Source: Microbacterium sulfonylureivorans (GTDB lineage Bacteria; Actinomycetota; Actinomycetes; Actinomycetales; Microbacteriaceae). Taken from it: 64,000 bases of DNA. A model generated the notes under the pieces. That model was not told the DNA's origin and ran no database searches. It saw nothing but the letters and a program-made list of their open reading frames with translations. Positions 52,389 through 60,717 of this stretch are shown one piece after another. The DNA lies in NCBI RefSeq assembly GCF_003999995.1, contig NZ_RJAD01000001.1, positions 1,612,001-1,676,000 on the forward strand, given 5' to 3'. Position numbers and translations under genes: made by a program. Within the stretch, counting starts at the first letter, position 1. Every line of letters begins with the position of its first letter.

Positions 52389-53171
52389 ATGCGCGTGACA
52401 CGGATCGGCGGGCCGACCGCTCTCGTCGAGTGGGACGGATGGCGGATCCTCACCGATCCGACGTTCGATCCGCCGGGTAGGACATACTCCTTCGCGCTCG
52501 GCACCACGTCGCGCAAGACGACGGGGCCGGCGCTGTCGCTCGACGACGTGGGAGACGTCGACGTCGTCCTCCTCAGCCATCACCACCACGCCGACAACCT
52601 CGACGACGCGGGTCGCGCCGGTCTCGCCCGGGCCACAACCGTGCTGACGACCGTCGCAGGCGCGAAGGCGACCTCCCACCCTGATGTACGCGGCCTCGCC
52701 GCCGGCGCTCAGACCACCCTGAGCGCCGAGGGCAAGCGGACGATCACCGTCGAGGCGACCCCGTGCCGCCACGGCGCGCCGCTCACGGGGCCCATCGTCG
52801 GTCCCGTCGTCGGCTTCGCCCTCACGATCGAGGGCCAGGCTCGGCCCGGACTCTGGATGACCGGCGACACCGTTCTGTACGGCGGGCTCCGTCGTGCCGC
52901 CGCCGCGCTCCGCCCCGACGTCGCGCTCGTCCACATCGGAGCGGTGAAGTTCCCGCTGACGGGTCCGCTCTCGTACACGATGGACGCAGCTGACGCCGTC
53001 GAGCTGATCGACCTGGCCGAGCCGGGCGTCGCGGTGCCGGTGCACGTCGAGGGCTGGAGCCACTTCTCGGAGCAGGAGGAGGCGGCAGCGCGCGTATTCG
53101 AGGCGGCGCCCGTCGAGGTGCGCAACCGCGTGCGCTGGGCGCCCCTGGGTGTGCCCGTCGACCTCGGCTGA
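52389..53171 (+). CDS. Metallo-beta-lactamase-fold hydrolase (UlaG/YycJ-type)
   Basis: A 260-residue cytoplasmic protein with an MBL fold. LLSHHHHADNL (61-71) is the HxHxDx metal motif, TPCRHG and MTGDT are the further metal ligands. GGAGG lies before the ATG. The family includes RNases, lactonases and N-acyl-phosphatidylethanolamine-like hydrolases, so the substrate is unknown. It sits where panD and coaX are found in mycobacteria, between panC and lysS. Confidence 0.85.
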   Translation: MRVTRIGGPTALVEWDGWRILTDPTFDPPGRTYSFALGTTSRKTTGPALSLDDVGDVDVVLLSHHHHADNLDDAGRAGLARATTVLTTVAGAKATSHPDVRGLAAGAQTTLSAEGKRTITVEATPCRHGAPLTGPIVGPVVGFALTIEGQARPGLWMTGDTVLYGGLRRAAAALRPDVALVHIGAVKFPLTGPLSYTMDAADAVELIDLAEPGVAVPVHVEGWSHFSEQEEAAARVFEAAPVEVRNRVRWAPLGVPVDLG

Positions 53172-53247
53172 GGCCGCGTCCGGAGCACAGGGACCGCCGA
53201 GCCGGCGCCGATAGACTTGGCGGCGACTTTGCGAGGAGCTCCCACCC

Positions 53248-54777
53248 ATGACTGAAACGCCCGCGGCCGCGCCCGCCGACGCCCCCGAGCCGACCGAAGA
53301 GGACATCTTCGAGCAGAAGGCCGTGCGCTTGGCCAAGCGCGAGCGACTCATGGAGGAGCGGACGGATGCCTCGGGAGGCGCCTACCCGGTGAGTCTGCCG
53401 ATCACCGACACGATCCCCGCGCTGCGGGCCCGCTTCGGCGATCTCGAACCCGGCGCCGAGACCGGCGAGACCGCCGCCGTCGCCGGACGCGTCGTGTCGA
53501 GCCGCAACACCGGCAAGCTCTGCTTCGCGACGCTGCAGGCCGGCGACGGGAGCCGCATCCAGGCCATGGTGTCGTTGGCCGCCGTCGGCGACGAGTCGCT
53601 GCAGCGCTGGAAGGACCTCGTCGACCTCGGCGACCATGTGTTCGTCCAGGGCGAGGTCATCTCGAGCCGCCGCGGCGAGCTGTCGATCATGGTGAGCGAC
53701 TGGCGGATCGCGGCGAAGGCGATCCTCCCGCTGCCGAACCTCCACAACGAGCTGAGCGAGGAGAACCGCGTTCGCAGCCGCTTCCTCGACCTCATCGTGC
53801 GCGATCGCGCACGTGACACCGTGATCGCGCGGGCCAAGACCAACGCCAGCGTTCGCCAGACGTTCGCGAGCCACGGCTTCCTCGAGGTCGAGACGCCGAT
53901 GCTCCAGGTGCAGCACGGCGGGGCATCCGCTCGTCCGTTCATCACGAACTCGAACGCGTTCGACGCGGACCTCTACCTGCGCATCGCCCCGGAGCTCTTC
54001 CTCAAGCGAGCTGTCGTGGGCGGCATCGACCGGGTGTTCGAGATCAACCGCAACTTCCGCAACGAGGGCGCCGACTCGACGCACAGCCCCGAGTTCGTGA
54101 TGATCGAGGCCTATCAGGCGTACTCCGACTACAACGGCATCGCCGACCTCACGCAGGAGCTCATCCAGAACGCCGCCGTCGCCGTGACCGGTTCGACCCT
54201 CGTGACGTGGGCGGACGGCACCGAGTACGACCTGGGCGGTCAGTGGGAGCGCCTGTCGATGTACGGGTCGCTGTCGGAGGCGTCCGGCCGCGACGTCACG
54301 CCCGAGACGACGCTCGACGAGCTGCTCGCGTTCGCCGCCGACGTCGGCGTCGAGGTTCCGCCGCACGCGACCCACGGCAAGCTCGTCGAAGAGCTGTGGG
54401 AGCACTTCGTCAAGCCGGGCCTCACGCGTCCGACCTTCGTCATGGACTTCCCGATCGACACGAGCCCGCTCGTCCGCGAGCACCGCTCGATCCCCGGCGT
54501 CGTCGAGAAGTGGGACCTTTACACCCGGGGCTTCGAGCTCGCCACCGGATACTCCGAGCTCGTCGATCCGGTCATCCAGCGCGAACGGTTCGTCGAGCAG
54601 GCGAAGCTCGCCGCACGCGGCGACCTGGAGGCCATGCGGATCGACGAGGAGTTCCTGCGGGCGCTCGAGCACGGCATGCCGCCCACCGGCGGCATGGGCA
54701 TGGGCATCGACCGACTGCTCATGGCCATCACCGGCCTCGGCATCCGCGAGACGATCCTCTTCCCGCTCGTCAAGTAG
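53248..54777 (+). CDS. lysS: Lysyl-tRNA synthetase (class II)
   Basis: A 509-residue class II enzyme. The N-terminal OB-fold anticodon-binding domain spans about 55-165; motif 2 is in EINRNFRNEGADSTHSPEF and motif 3 in GMGMGIDRLLMAITG near the end. VETPMLQVQHGGASARPF is the conserved motif 1 side. A TAGACT -10 is at 53212-53217 and GAGGAG before the ATG, so this gene has a normal leader. The opposing DUF4192 gene ends 5 bp away. Confidence 0.97.
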   Translation: MTETPAAAPADAPEPTEEDIFEQKAVRLAKRERLMEERTDASGGAYPVSLPITDTIPALRARFGDLEPGAETGETAAVAGRVVSSRNTGKLCFATLQAGDGSRIQAMVSLAAVGDESLQRWKDLVDLGDHVFVQGEVISSRRGELSIMVSDWRIAAKAILPLPNLHNELSEENRVRSRFLDLIVRDRARDTVIARAKTNASVRQTFASHGFLEVETPMLQVQHGGASARPFITNSNAFDADLYLRIAPELFLKRAVVGGIDRVFEINRNFRNEGADSTHSPEFVMIEAYQAYSDYNGIADLTQELIQNAAVAVTGSTLVTWADGTEYDLGGQWERLSMYGSLSEASGRDVTPETTLDELLAFAADVGVEVPPHATHGKLVEELWEHFVKPGLTRPTFVMDFPIDTSPLVREHRSIPGVVEKWDLYTRGFELATGYSELVDPVIQRERFVEQAKLAARGDLEAMRIDEEFLRALEHGMPPTGGMGMGIDRLLMAITGLGIRETILFPLVK

Positions 54778-54782
54778 TCGCG

Positions 54783-56006
54783 TCACGACGCCTCCGCGCG
54801 CCCGGGTCGCCGGAACGCCCAGTCGGGCAGATGCCCGGCGAGCACGAACGATCGCACGATCTCGCTGAGTCCGTGCTCGGGTTCGATCTCGCACGCCTCG
54901 ACGGCGTACACCTCGGCATGCGTCGACCGGCCGAGGGCCCACGACAGCCAGGCGCACATCGCCAGCGCACCGGGACGCGACGGCCGGGGCGCAGAAGCGG
55001 CGACGTGCCTCGTCAGCTGCAGCGCCCGCTCGAGGCGATCCGGATCCGGCCGATCGCCCTCGCCCCACAGCTGCATGGCGAGATGGACGGGGTACTCCTC
55101 GCCCGCCTCCCAGCGCAGCTGCGCGTCGAACGCCTCGTCGCCGTCGGCGACCGTGCCGCTCCACTGCACGAGCGCGACGTCGCGCAGCGCGGGGCGCGAC
55201 AGGCACCACACGAGGGCGGCGGCGTCGTACGGAGCGAGGTCGGCGGGATCCCATGCGAGCGCTTCCTCGAACAGCGACGGCAGGTCGTCGAGATCGCAGA
55301 CGGCGGCGAGCGCGGCGGGGTCGATCCGCGCCGACTCCGTGGTGGCGGATGCCTCGACCGCGCCTGAGGTCGCGGTCGAGTCTTCGCGGACGGACGCACG
55401 ATCCGCTCGCCGTTCGACGGGGGGTCGACGTTCGTCGTCCCCGCAGAGCACCGACACCGCCCGCTCGAAGGCGACCAATGCCCGGCCGACGCGCTCGGTG
55501 CGGGCGAGATCGAGCGCCGGGAGCCCCGCGCCGGAAGCCTGATCCCCATCCGGCGTCGCCTCGCCGAGCACGGCCGACTCGAGATCGAGGTCGTCGAGAG
55601 GCCGGCCACCGGCCGGGCATTCGACGTCGAGCGCCGACCCCCAGCCGTCGCCGCCGACGCACAGCGCGTCGGTCAGGCCCAGGCCACAGGCGTGGGCCCG
55701 GCGCTCGAGCGCGCGGAACAGGTCGGCGTGCGGCATCCCCTCACCGTCCGAGAAGCCCGCGTCGGTGTAGGCGATCGCGGCGACGGCGTCGGCATCGGGA
55801 AGGCGGCACACCATGCCGATCACGGTCGCGGCGACCCGGTCGACGGCGTCCGGCTCGCCGTCCGGAAGGTCGAAGCGCATTGCGCCGATGCTGCGCGACC
55901 CTTCGAACGGGATCATGACGAGGCTGCGTGTAGGGACGTAGCCGAGCATGCGGGGGACGAGTGACAGGAATTCCGCGGCGCCCGCGGCCTTGACGATGGT
56001 GGTCAT
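54783..56006 (-). CDS. DUF4192 family protein
   Basis: A 407-residue cytoplasmic protein of actinobacteria. MTTIVKAAGAAEFLSLVPRM and LGYVPTRSLVMIPFEGSRSI open the conserved N-terminal domain; ADAVAAIAYTDAGFSDGEGM and a helical C-terminal domain from ~260 (DPAALAAVCDLDDLPSLFEE) follow. A long, charged linker (185-250) joins the two. ATG at 56006 is chosen because the conserved sequence starts there; the frame runs on upstream without conserved residues. Function unknown. Confidence 0.85.
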   Translation of the reverse strand: MTTIVKAAGAAEFLSLVPRMLGYVPTRSLVMIPFEGSRSIGAMRFDLPDGEPDAVDRVAATVIGMVCRLPDADAVAAIAYTDAGFSDGEGMPHADLFRALERRAHACGLGLTDALCVGGDGWGSALDVECPAGGRPLDDLDLESAVLGEATPDGDQASGAGLPALDLARTERVGRALVAFERAVSVLCGDDERRPPVERRADRASVREDSTATSGAVEASATTESARIDPAALAAVCDLDDLPSLFEEALAWDPADLAPYDAAALVWCLSRPALRDVALVQWSGTVADGDEAFDAQLRWEAGEEYPVHLAMQLWGEGDRPDPDRLERALQLTRHVAASAPRPSRPGALAMCAWLSWALGRSTHAEVYAVEACEIEPEHGLSEIVRSFVLAGHLPDWAFRRPGRAEAS

Positions 56007-56185
56007 GGACGACGACTCTGGACGGGTTCGCCGACCGTGCGTCGCCCGGTCGCGCGATGTGGAGGATGCCCCGCTCCGCGCGCGGCTGGGGAGGAACCGC
56101 CGCACGGGGGGAGGTCGGGGCGGACGCCCGTCTCGCGAGGCGGCGGCCGCCGCAGCGGGCGAGCGGTCTCGCCGGTGAACCCGCG

Positions 56186-56191
56186 TATCCT
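56186..56191 (+). promoter_or_regulatory. -10 hexamer TATCCT for a leaderless start
   Basis: TATCCT is followed by GGAACC and the ATG at 56198. Confidence 0.6.
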
Positions 56192-56197
56192 GGAACC

Positions 56198-56404
56198 ATG
56201 GACGATTACTGGGTCGCAGTCGTGTGGACGCTGCTTCCGACCGTCGTCGTCAGCCTGATCTTCTTCTACGTCATGCGCAGCGTGATCCGCGCCGACCGCA
56301 ACGAGCGCCGCGAATACGCCCGCATCGAGGCGAAGGAGCGCGCGAAGCGCGGACTGCCGCCGGCCGCCGCATCCGGCGAAGCCCCCGCCGCCGCCGAGCA
56401 CTGA
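56198..56404 (+). CDS. Small single-span membrane protein
   Basis: A 68-residue protein: one membrane segment (about 5-27), a charged helix RADRNERREYARIEAKERAK, and an Ala/Pro tail. It has the size and look of actinobacterial small membrane proteins found next to lipid or division genes. Leaderless start. It lies just before the cardiolipin synthase, though with its own promoter. Confidence 0.75.
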   Translation: MDDYWVAVVWTLLPTVVVSLIFFYVMRSVIRADRNERREYARIEAKERAKRGLPPAAASGEAPAAAEH

Positions 56405-56459
56405 CGGTGACCCCCACTAAGGTGGGGCACACGCTGTCCGGGGAGCGCGAGGAGCACAG

Positions 56460-57926
56460 GTGATCACCGTCACGTTCGATCCGACGTGGTGGCTGGTGCT
56501 CGTCTTCATCACCGACACGATCATCCGCATCGCGGCGATCATCATCGTGCCCCGCAATCGGCGGCCGACCGCGGCCATGGCATGGCTGCTGGCGATCTAC
56601 TTCATCCCGATCGTCGGCGTGTTCCTCTTCCTGCTGATCGGCAACCCGCGACTTCCCCGCAAACGCCGGCGCAAGCAGGAGCGCATCAACGACTACATCC
56701 ACGACACGAGCGCATCGCTCGACTTCGGCACGCTCCGCCCGCACGCACCTGCGTGGTTCACATCGCTCGTGACGCTCAACCGCAACCTCGGCGCGATGCC
56801 GCTCGCCGGCGACAACGCGGCGCACATCATCGGCGACTACCAGGAGAGCCTGGACGCCATGGCCGACGCCATCCGCGCCGCGAAGCGCTACGTCCACATC
56901 GAGTTCTACATCTTCCAAGCGGATGCCTCGACCGACAACCTGTTCCGCGCCCTCGAAGAGGCGTGTGGCAGGGGCGTGGCGGTGCGGGTCCTCCTCGACC
57001 ACTGGGCCAACCGCGGCAAGCCGTACTACAAGACCACCCTCAAGCGCCTCGACGCGATGGGCGCCGAATGGCACCTGATGCTCCCGGTGCAGCCGCTCAA
57101 GGGCAAGTACCAGCGCCCCGACCTGCGCAACCACCGCAAGCTCCTGGTGATCGACGGCCGCGTCGCGTTCACCGGATCGCAGAACGTGACCGACTCGACG
57201 TACAACCTGAAGAAGAACATCAAGCGCGGCCTTCACTGGGTCGACCTCATGGTGCGCATCGAAGGCCCGGTCGTGGCATCCGTCAACGCGGTCTTCCTGT
57301 CGGACTGGTACAGCGAGACCGACGAGATCCTCACGGATGAGATCGACCTGTTCGACGTCACCTCCGGGCCGGGCGATCTCGACTGCCAGATCGTGCCGTC
57401 CGGCCCCGGTTTCGAGTTCCAGAACAACCTCAAGCTGTTCGCCGGCCTGCTGTACGCGGCGCAGAACAAGATCATCGTCGTCAGCCCCTACTTCGTGCCC
57501 GACGAGGCACTGCTGCTCGCCATCACGACGGCGTGCCAGCGGGGGATCCACGTCGAGCTGTTCGTGTCCGAGGAAGGCGATCAGGCACTCGTCTACCACG
57601 CCCAGCGCAGCTACTACGAGGCGCTGCTGCGCGCCGGGGTGAAGATCTGGATGTACCAGCGGCCGTACATCCTTCACTCGAAGTCGATGACGATCGACGA
57701 CGAGGTCGCCATCGTCGGGTCGAGCAACATGGACATGCGCTCCTTCGGTCTCAACATGGAGATCTCCATGCTCGTGCGCGGCGAGGAGTTCATCCGCGAG
57801 ATGCGCGCGATCGAAGACGGCTACCGAGACCTCAGCCGCGAGCTCACCCTCGACGAGTGGGAGAAGCAGCCGCTGCGATCGACGGTTCTCGACAACCTCG
57901 CTCGGCTCACATCCGCGCTGCAGTAG
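56460..57926 (+). CDS. cls: Cardiolipin synthase (phospholipase D family)
   Basis: A 488-residue membrane enzyme condensing two phosphatidylglycerols to cardiolipin. Two membrane segments at about 10-30 and 38-61; two PLD domains with HRKLLVID (225-232) and HSKSMTID (406-413), both HxK(x4)D motifs intact. VRVLLDHWANRGKPYYKTTL and the QNVTDSTYN loop are also conserved. GTG start with GAGGAG upstream. Confidence 0.95.
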   Translation: MITVTFDPTWWLVLVFITDTIIRIAAIIIVPRNRRPTAAMAWLLAIYFIPIVGVFLFLLIGNPRLPRKRRRKQERINDYIHDTSASLDFGTLRPHAPAWFTSLVTLNRNLGAMPLAGDNAAHIIGDYQESLDAMADAIRAAKRYVHIEFYIFQADASTDNLFRALEEACGRGVAVRVLLDHWANRGKPYYKTTLKRLDAMGAEWHLMLPVQPLKGKYQRPDLRNHRKLLVIDGRVAFTGSQNVTDSTYNLKKNIKRGLHWVDLMVRIEGPVVASVNAVFLSDWYSETDEILTDEIDLFDVTSGPGDLDCQIVPSGPGFEFQNNLKLFAGLLYAAQNKIIVVSPYFVPDEALLLAITTACQRGIHVELFVSEEGDQALVYHAQRSYYEALLRAGVKIWMYQRPYILHSKSMTIDDEVAIVGSSNMDMRSFGLNMEISMLVRGEEFIREMRAIEDGYRDLSRELTLDEWEKQPLRSTVLDNLARLTSALQ

Positions 57927-58056
57927 CTCACCCGCACCGGGTGATTGTGACCTGTGCGTTACCGACCTCCCTGAGATTCTCGGGCCGGTTGCGACACCAT
58001 AGTGCTGACGGATGCCTCCGGCCTGGGCATCCCGCTCGGTCCAGGAAGGTTCTCGC

Positions 58057-58800
58057 ATGACCCCTCGCACTCGCACTCTGCTCGCAGGACTCGGCATCGC
58101 CGCGCTCCTCACCGGCGTTCTCACCGCCTGCGCCACCGGCTCCGGCGGTAGCCCGTCCACCGCTCCCACCACGTCGAGCGACGACGGCAACGACGACGGC
58201 GCCGCCGACCAGGAGGTCGGTGCGGCCTGGCTCGACGGTGGGCGCATGATCGGCATCGTCACCCAGGGCAGCTCCACCTGCATCCCCACCGCCGAGGAGG
58301 CGACTGTCGACGGCTCGGTGCTGAGCGTGACGCTGGTCGACCCCGAAGACGACAGCGCATGCACGATGGATCTCGTGCCGCGCGTCACGCTCGTCGGCGT
58401 CCCGGAGGGCGTCGACCCCACGCAGGACCTCGAGATCGAGGTGACCGGCGACGGCTGGAGTGGCGACACCGATCTCGAAGGCGTGCCCGGCCTCACCGGC
58501 GGCGGCGAGACCGACTACCTGCCCTCAGCCGGCTGGACCGACGTGGACGGACAGTTCGTCGTCCTCTCGTGGGGCTCGTCGTCGTGCGCCCCGGTCATCG
58601 AGAACACCGAGGCCACCAGCGCCACCGAGATCACCGTCACGTTCGTCACGCCGCCCGAGGATCAGGTCTGCACGATGGACATGGCCCCGCGCGCCGTGGT
58701 CACGTCGGTGCTCGAGGTCGAGGATGAGGACGCCGAGATCTTCGCCATCCTCACCGGCGCCGAGTTCGACAACGTCCGGATCCCGATCTACCCCAACTGA
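58057..58800 (+). CDS. Lipoprotein with tandem-duplicated domain
   Basis: A 247-residue exported lipoprotein; lipobox LTAC with lipidated Cys25 and a Ser/Asp-rich linker to ~55. Two homologous domains follow (about 57-134 and 160-235). Each has a Trp/Gly-rich strand, a first cysteine (75, 177) followed 27-28 residues later by CTMDLVPR or CTMDMAPR (102, 205), then a hydrophobic strand and a (V/L)TG ending. The regular spacing suggests one disulfide per domain. AGGAAGG precedes the ATG. I do not recognise the family. Confidence 0.8.
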   Translation: MTPRTRTLLAGLGIAALLTGVLTACATGSGGSPSTAPTTSSDDGNDDGAADQEVGAAWLDGGRMIGIVTQGSSTCIPTAEEATVDGSVLSVTLVDPEDDSACTMDLVPRVTLVGVPEGVDPTQDLEIEVTGDGWSGDTDLEGVPGLTGGGETDYLPSAGWTDVDGQFVVLSWGSSSCAPVIENTEATSATEITVTFVTPPEDQVCTMDMAPRAVVTSVLEVEDEDAEIFAILTGAEFDNVRIPIYPN

Positions 58801-58806
58801 CGCACG

Positions 58807-58842
58807 ACCGACGGGATGCCTCGGCCGAGGCATCCCGTCGGT
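58807..58842. terminator. 18-bp perfect palindrome terminator
   Basis: ACCGACGGGATGCCTCGG and its exact complement are directly adjacent (58807-58824 and 58825-58842), with no loop bases in between, 7 bp after the lipoprotein stop. In RNA it would fold with a four-base loop. The arms carry the GGATGCCTCG word. Confidence 0.75.
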
Positions 58843-58900
58843 CCGCGTGGGCTCGCTGGCCGACCGCGCCGAGTCGTCGGCGCGCTGCGGGTCCTTTGGC

Positions 58901-58964
58901 GCGGTTGAGCCTGGGTTGTCCCCGTCTGCGGGCGTGTGGGGGTGAACCGGACGGGCTCAACCGC
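58901..58964. repeat. Inverted repeat near the DUF559 gene
   Basis: GCGGTTGAGCC (58901-58911) and GGCTCAACCGC (58954-58964) are exact complements 42 bases apart. A related GGCGCGGTTGAAC occurs at about 60372-60384 on the other side of the DUF559 gene, so the element may be repeated. The rest of 58843-59113 has no gene I can support. Confidence 0.5.
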
Positions 58965-59113
58965 GGCGAGTTGCACGGGTCGCCGGCGGGCACAATCGCT
59001 TTGCCGCGGGTGAGCGTGCGTGGCCTTCCTCCACACCAGGAGTGGACGTGAGGCGAGCGAGCGAGGGCTGTGGACAACGGGAGGGATGCCTCGGCGCGGG
59101 GCACGCTGAGGGT

Positions 59114-60049
59114 GTGCCGCAGCCGATCCCAGCCCAGCTCGGCGCGAGCTTCTCGACTGCGGCGGCCCTTCTTGCCGGCGTGACGCCGTCTCGGCTGCGG
59201 GGCCGTGATCTCGAGCGGCCGTTCCACGGCGTGCGGGCCGTGCGGGCCGGTGACGCCCCGAGGGGCCCCGAGCGGCTGCTGCTCCACCGCGTGGGCCAGT
59301 ACGCCGTGCGGATGACCGAGCACGAGTTCTTCACGCACGTCGCGGCCGCAGTCATCTGGGGCCTCCCGCTTCCTGTTCGCATGCTCGTGGGTCGGCCGCT
59401 CGACGTCGGCGTCTTCGCGCCGCGCCGGAACGCCGCAGGGCCTCGGACGAACGGTCATTCGGTGAAGCCCGGGCACGCTCACGTCGTCCGGCATCCGACT
59501 CTCGGTGTGCGAGTGACGACGCCGGCTTCCACATGGGCGATGCTGGCGGGTGACCTGCAGCTCTACGACCTCGTCGCGGTGGCGGACGCGGCCGTACGCG
59601 CTCCGATCCACGAGAGCGACGCGCGCGCGTTGACGACCGTCGAGCAGCTCCAGGCAGCGCTGGCGGCCGGTCGTCGCGTGGGGATCGCTCGACTACGGGC
59701 AGCGCTGCCCCTCGTGTGCGACCGTTCTGCATCTCGACCGGAGACCTGGCTCAGGCTCCTGTTGATCGACGCGGGCCTGCCGCCGACCTCCGTGAACCAC
59801 GAAGTGATCGTGAACGGCAGGTGGCTCGCACGCGTCGACCTCGCGCTTCCCGACCTGCGCATTGCGATCGAGTACGAAGGCGAGCACCACCTCACCGACT
59901 CCGAGCAATGGCACCGCGACATCGCGCGCACGGAGCGGCTGATCGAAGCCGGCTGGCGCGTGATCCGGGTGACCAAGCGCGACGTGTTCGAGGAGCCCGG
60001 CCCCATGATCGACCGTGTCCGCCGCGCGATCCTGTCGGCCCAGCGCTGA
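59114..60049 (+). CDS. DUF559 endonuclease-like protein
   Basis: A protein of about 311 residues. The C-terminal ~100 residues match DUF559, related to very-short-patch-repair nucleases: RVDLALPDLRIAIEYEGEHH, WHRDIARTERLIEAGWRVIR and VTKRDVFE carry the D-E-K-type active site. The N-terminal part (about 1-190) resembles the winged-helix and linker parts seen in actinobacterial DUF559 proteins. Start at GTG 59114 is tentative: CACGCT lies six bases before it, one mismatch from the leaderless pattern. GTG 59042 extends the frame by 24 atypical residues. Such genes are variable accessory genes and may have come by transfer. Confidence 0.75.
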   Translation: MPQPIPAQLGASFSTAAALLAGVTPSRLRGRDLERPFHGVRAVRAGDAPRGPERLLLHRVGQYAVRMTEHEFFTHVAAAVIWGLPLPVRMLVGRPLDVGVFAPRRNAAGPRTNGHSVKPGHAHVVRHPTLGVRVTTPASTWAMLAGDLQLYDLVAVADAAVRAPIHESDARALTTVEQLQAALAAGRRVGIARLRAALPLVCDRSASRPETWLRLLLIDAGLPPTSVNHEVIVNGRWLARVDLALPDLRIAIEYEGEHHLTDSEQWHRDIARTERLIEAGWRVIRVTKRDVFEEPGPMIDRVRRAILSAQR

Positions 60050-60483
60050 CCCGCCCCCAGCCACAGCCCCTCCTCGCCCGAGCCCCATCCCCAGCCCCGC
60101 CCACCGAGCCCCATCCCCAGCCCCTTTGCCTGAGCCCTTCCCAGCCCCAGCCCAAGCCCCAGCCCCTCCTCGCCCGAGCCCCTCCTCGCCCGAGGCCCTC
60201 CCTCGTCGCCCGAGCCACGACCTCGCCCGCCCTCGCGATGCCCTCGCGCGACCTCGACCGCGCCGAACGGCGTTCCCCGCGGCCCGGCCAGCGCCGAACG
60301 GCGCGGTCGAGCGGAGCTCAAGCATGTCGAACCGCGCCATGCGGTGGGTGGCGGGGCCAAGGTCCGCAACTCGGCGCGGTTGAACGAGGGGCCCGGGGCG
60401 CGAGAGGGCGCGAGAAGGGTGCGAGAAGGCGCGAGAAGGCGCGCGGGGCGAGATGGCACGAGTAGGCGCGAGAGGTGCGCGGG
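60050..60483. repeat. Low-complexity intergenic tract with two opposite base-skewed parts
   Basis: From 60053 to about 60225 the plus strand is extremely C-rich, made of near-repeats of AGCCCC and CCCGAGCCCCTCCTCG. From about 60385 to 60480 it is made of GGCGCGAGA-type repeats, hence purine-rich. Between them CGCCGAACGGCG occurs twice. No gene, promoter or terminator is clear. Confidence 0.6.
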
Positions 60484-60717
60484 CTACGCGTCGGCGCGGA
60501 CCAGCAGGTCGCCGATCTCGCATTCGAGCGCGCGGCAGATCGCCGAGAGCGTCGAATAGCGGATGGCGCGTGCCCGGTCGTTCTTGAGGATCGACAGGTT
60601 CACCACCGAGACGCCGACGAGCTCCGACAGGCGTGTCAGGGTCATGTCGCGCTCCTCGAGCAGTTCGTCGAGCCGGCAGTGGACCCCGCTCGGGCCCTCG
60701 TCTTCGGCAGGACTCAT
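60484..60717 (-). CDS. XRE-family regulator (YozG-like)
   Basis: A 77-residue helix-turn-helix protein. LDELLEERDMTLTRLSELVG and VSVVNLSILKNDRARAIRYS form the Cro/CI-type five-helix fold, and STLSAICRALECEIGDLLVR is its C-terminal half. It is the last gene of an operon of three DUF2975-like genes, coupled by an ATGA overlap. In bacilli the equivalent pair is YozG-YoaS. It likely represses its own operon. Confidence 0.92.
   Translation of the reverse strand: MSPAEDEGPSGVHCRLDELLEERDMTLTRLSELVGVSVVNLSILKNDRARAIRYSTLSAICRALECEIGDLLVRADA

Noticed and set aside
53172..53247. T-box or other riboswitch upstream of lysS
   Set aside because: The gap is 76 bp with a simple -10 and ribosome site; there is no room for a T-box.
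52822..55662. A 946-codon minus-strand open frame across the MBL gene, lysS and DUF4192
   Set aside because: It runs antisense to lysS and in another frame of DUF4192, is very Arg-rich and has no family motif.
57927..58056. A small gene between cls and the lipoprotein
   Set aside because: No frame with a start, ribosome site and codon bias is present; the stretch looks like a promoter region.
60050..60230. CRISPR-like repeats in the C-rich tract
   Set aside because: Units are short, unequal and without unique spacers; no cas genes are present.
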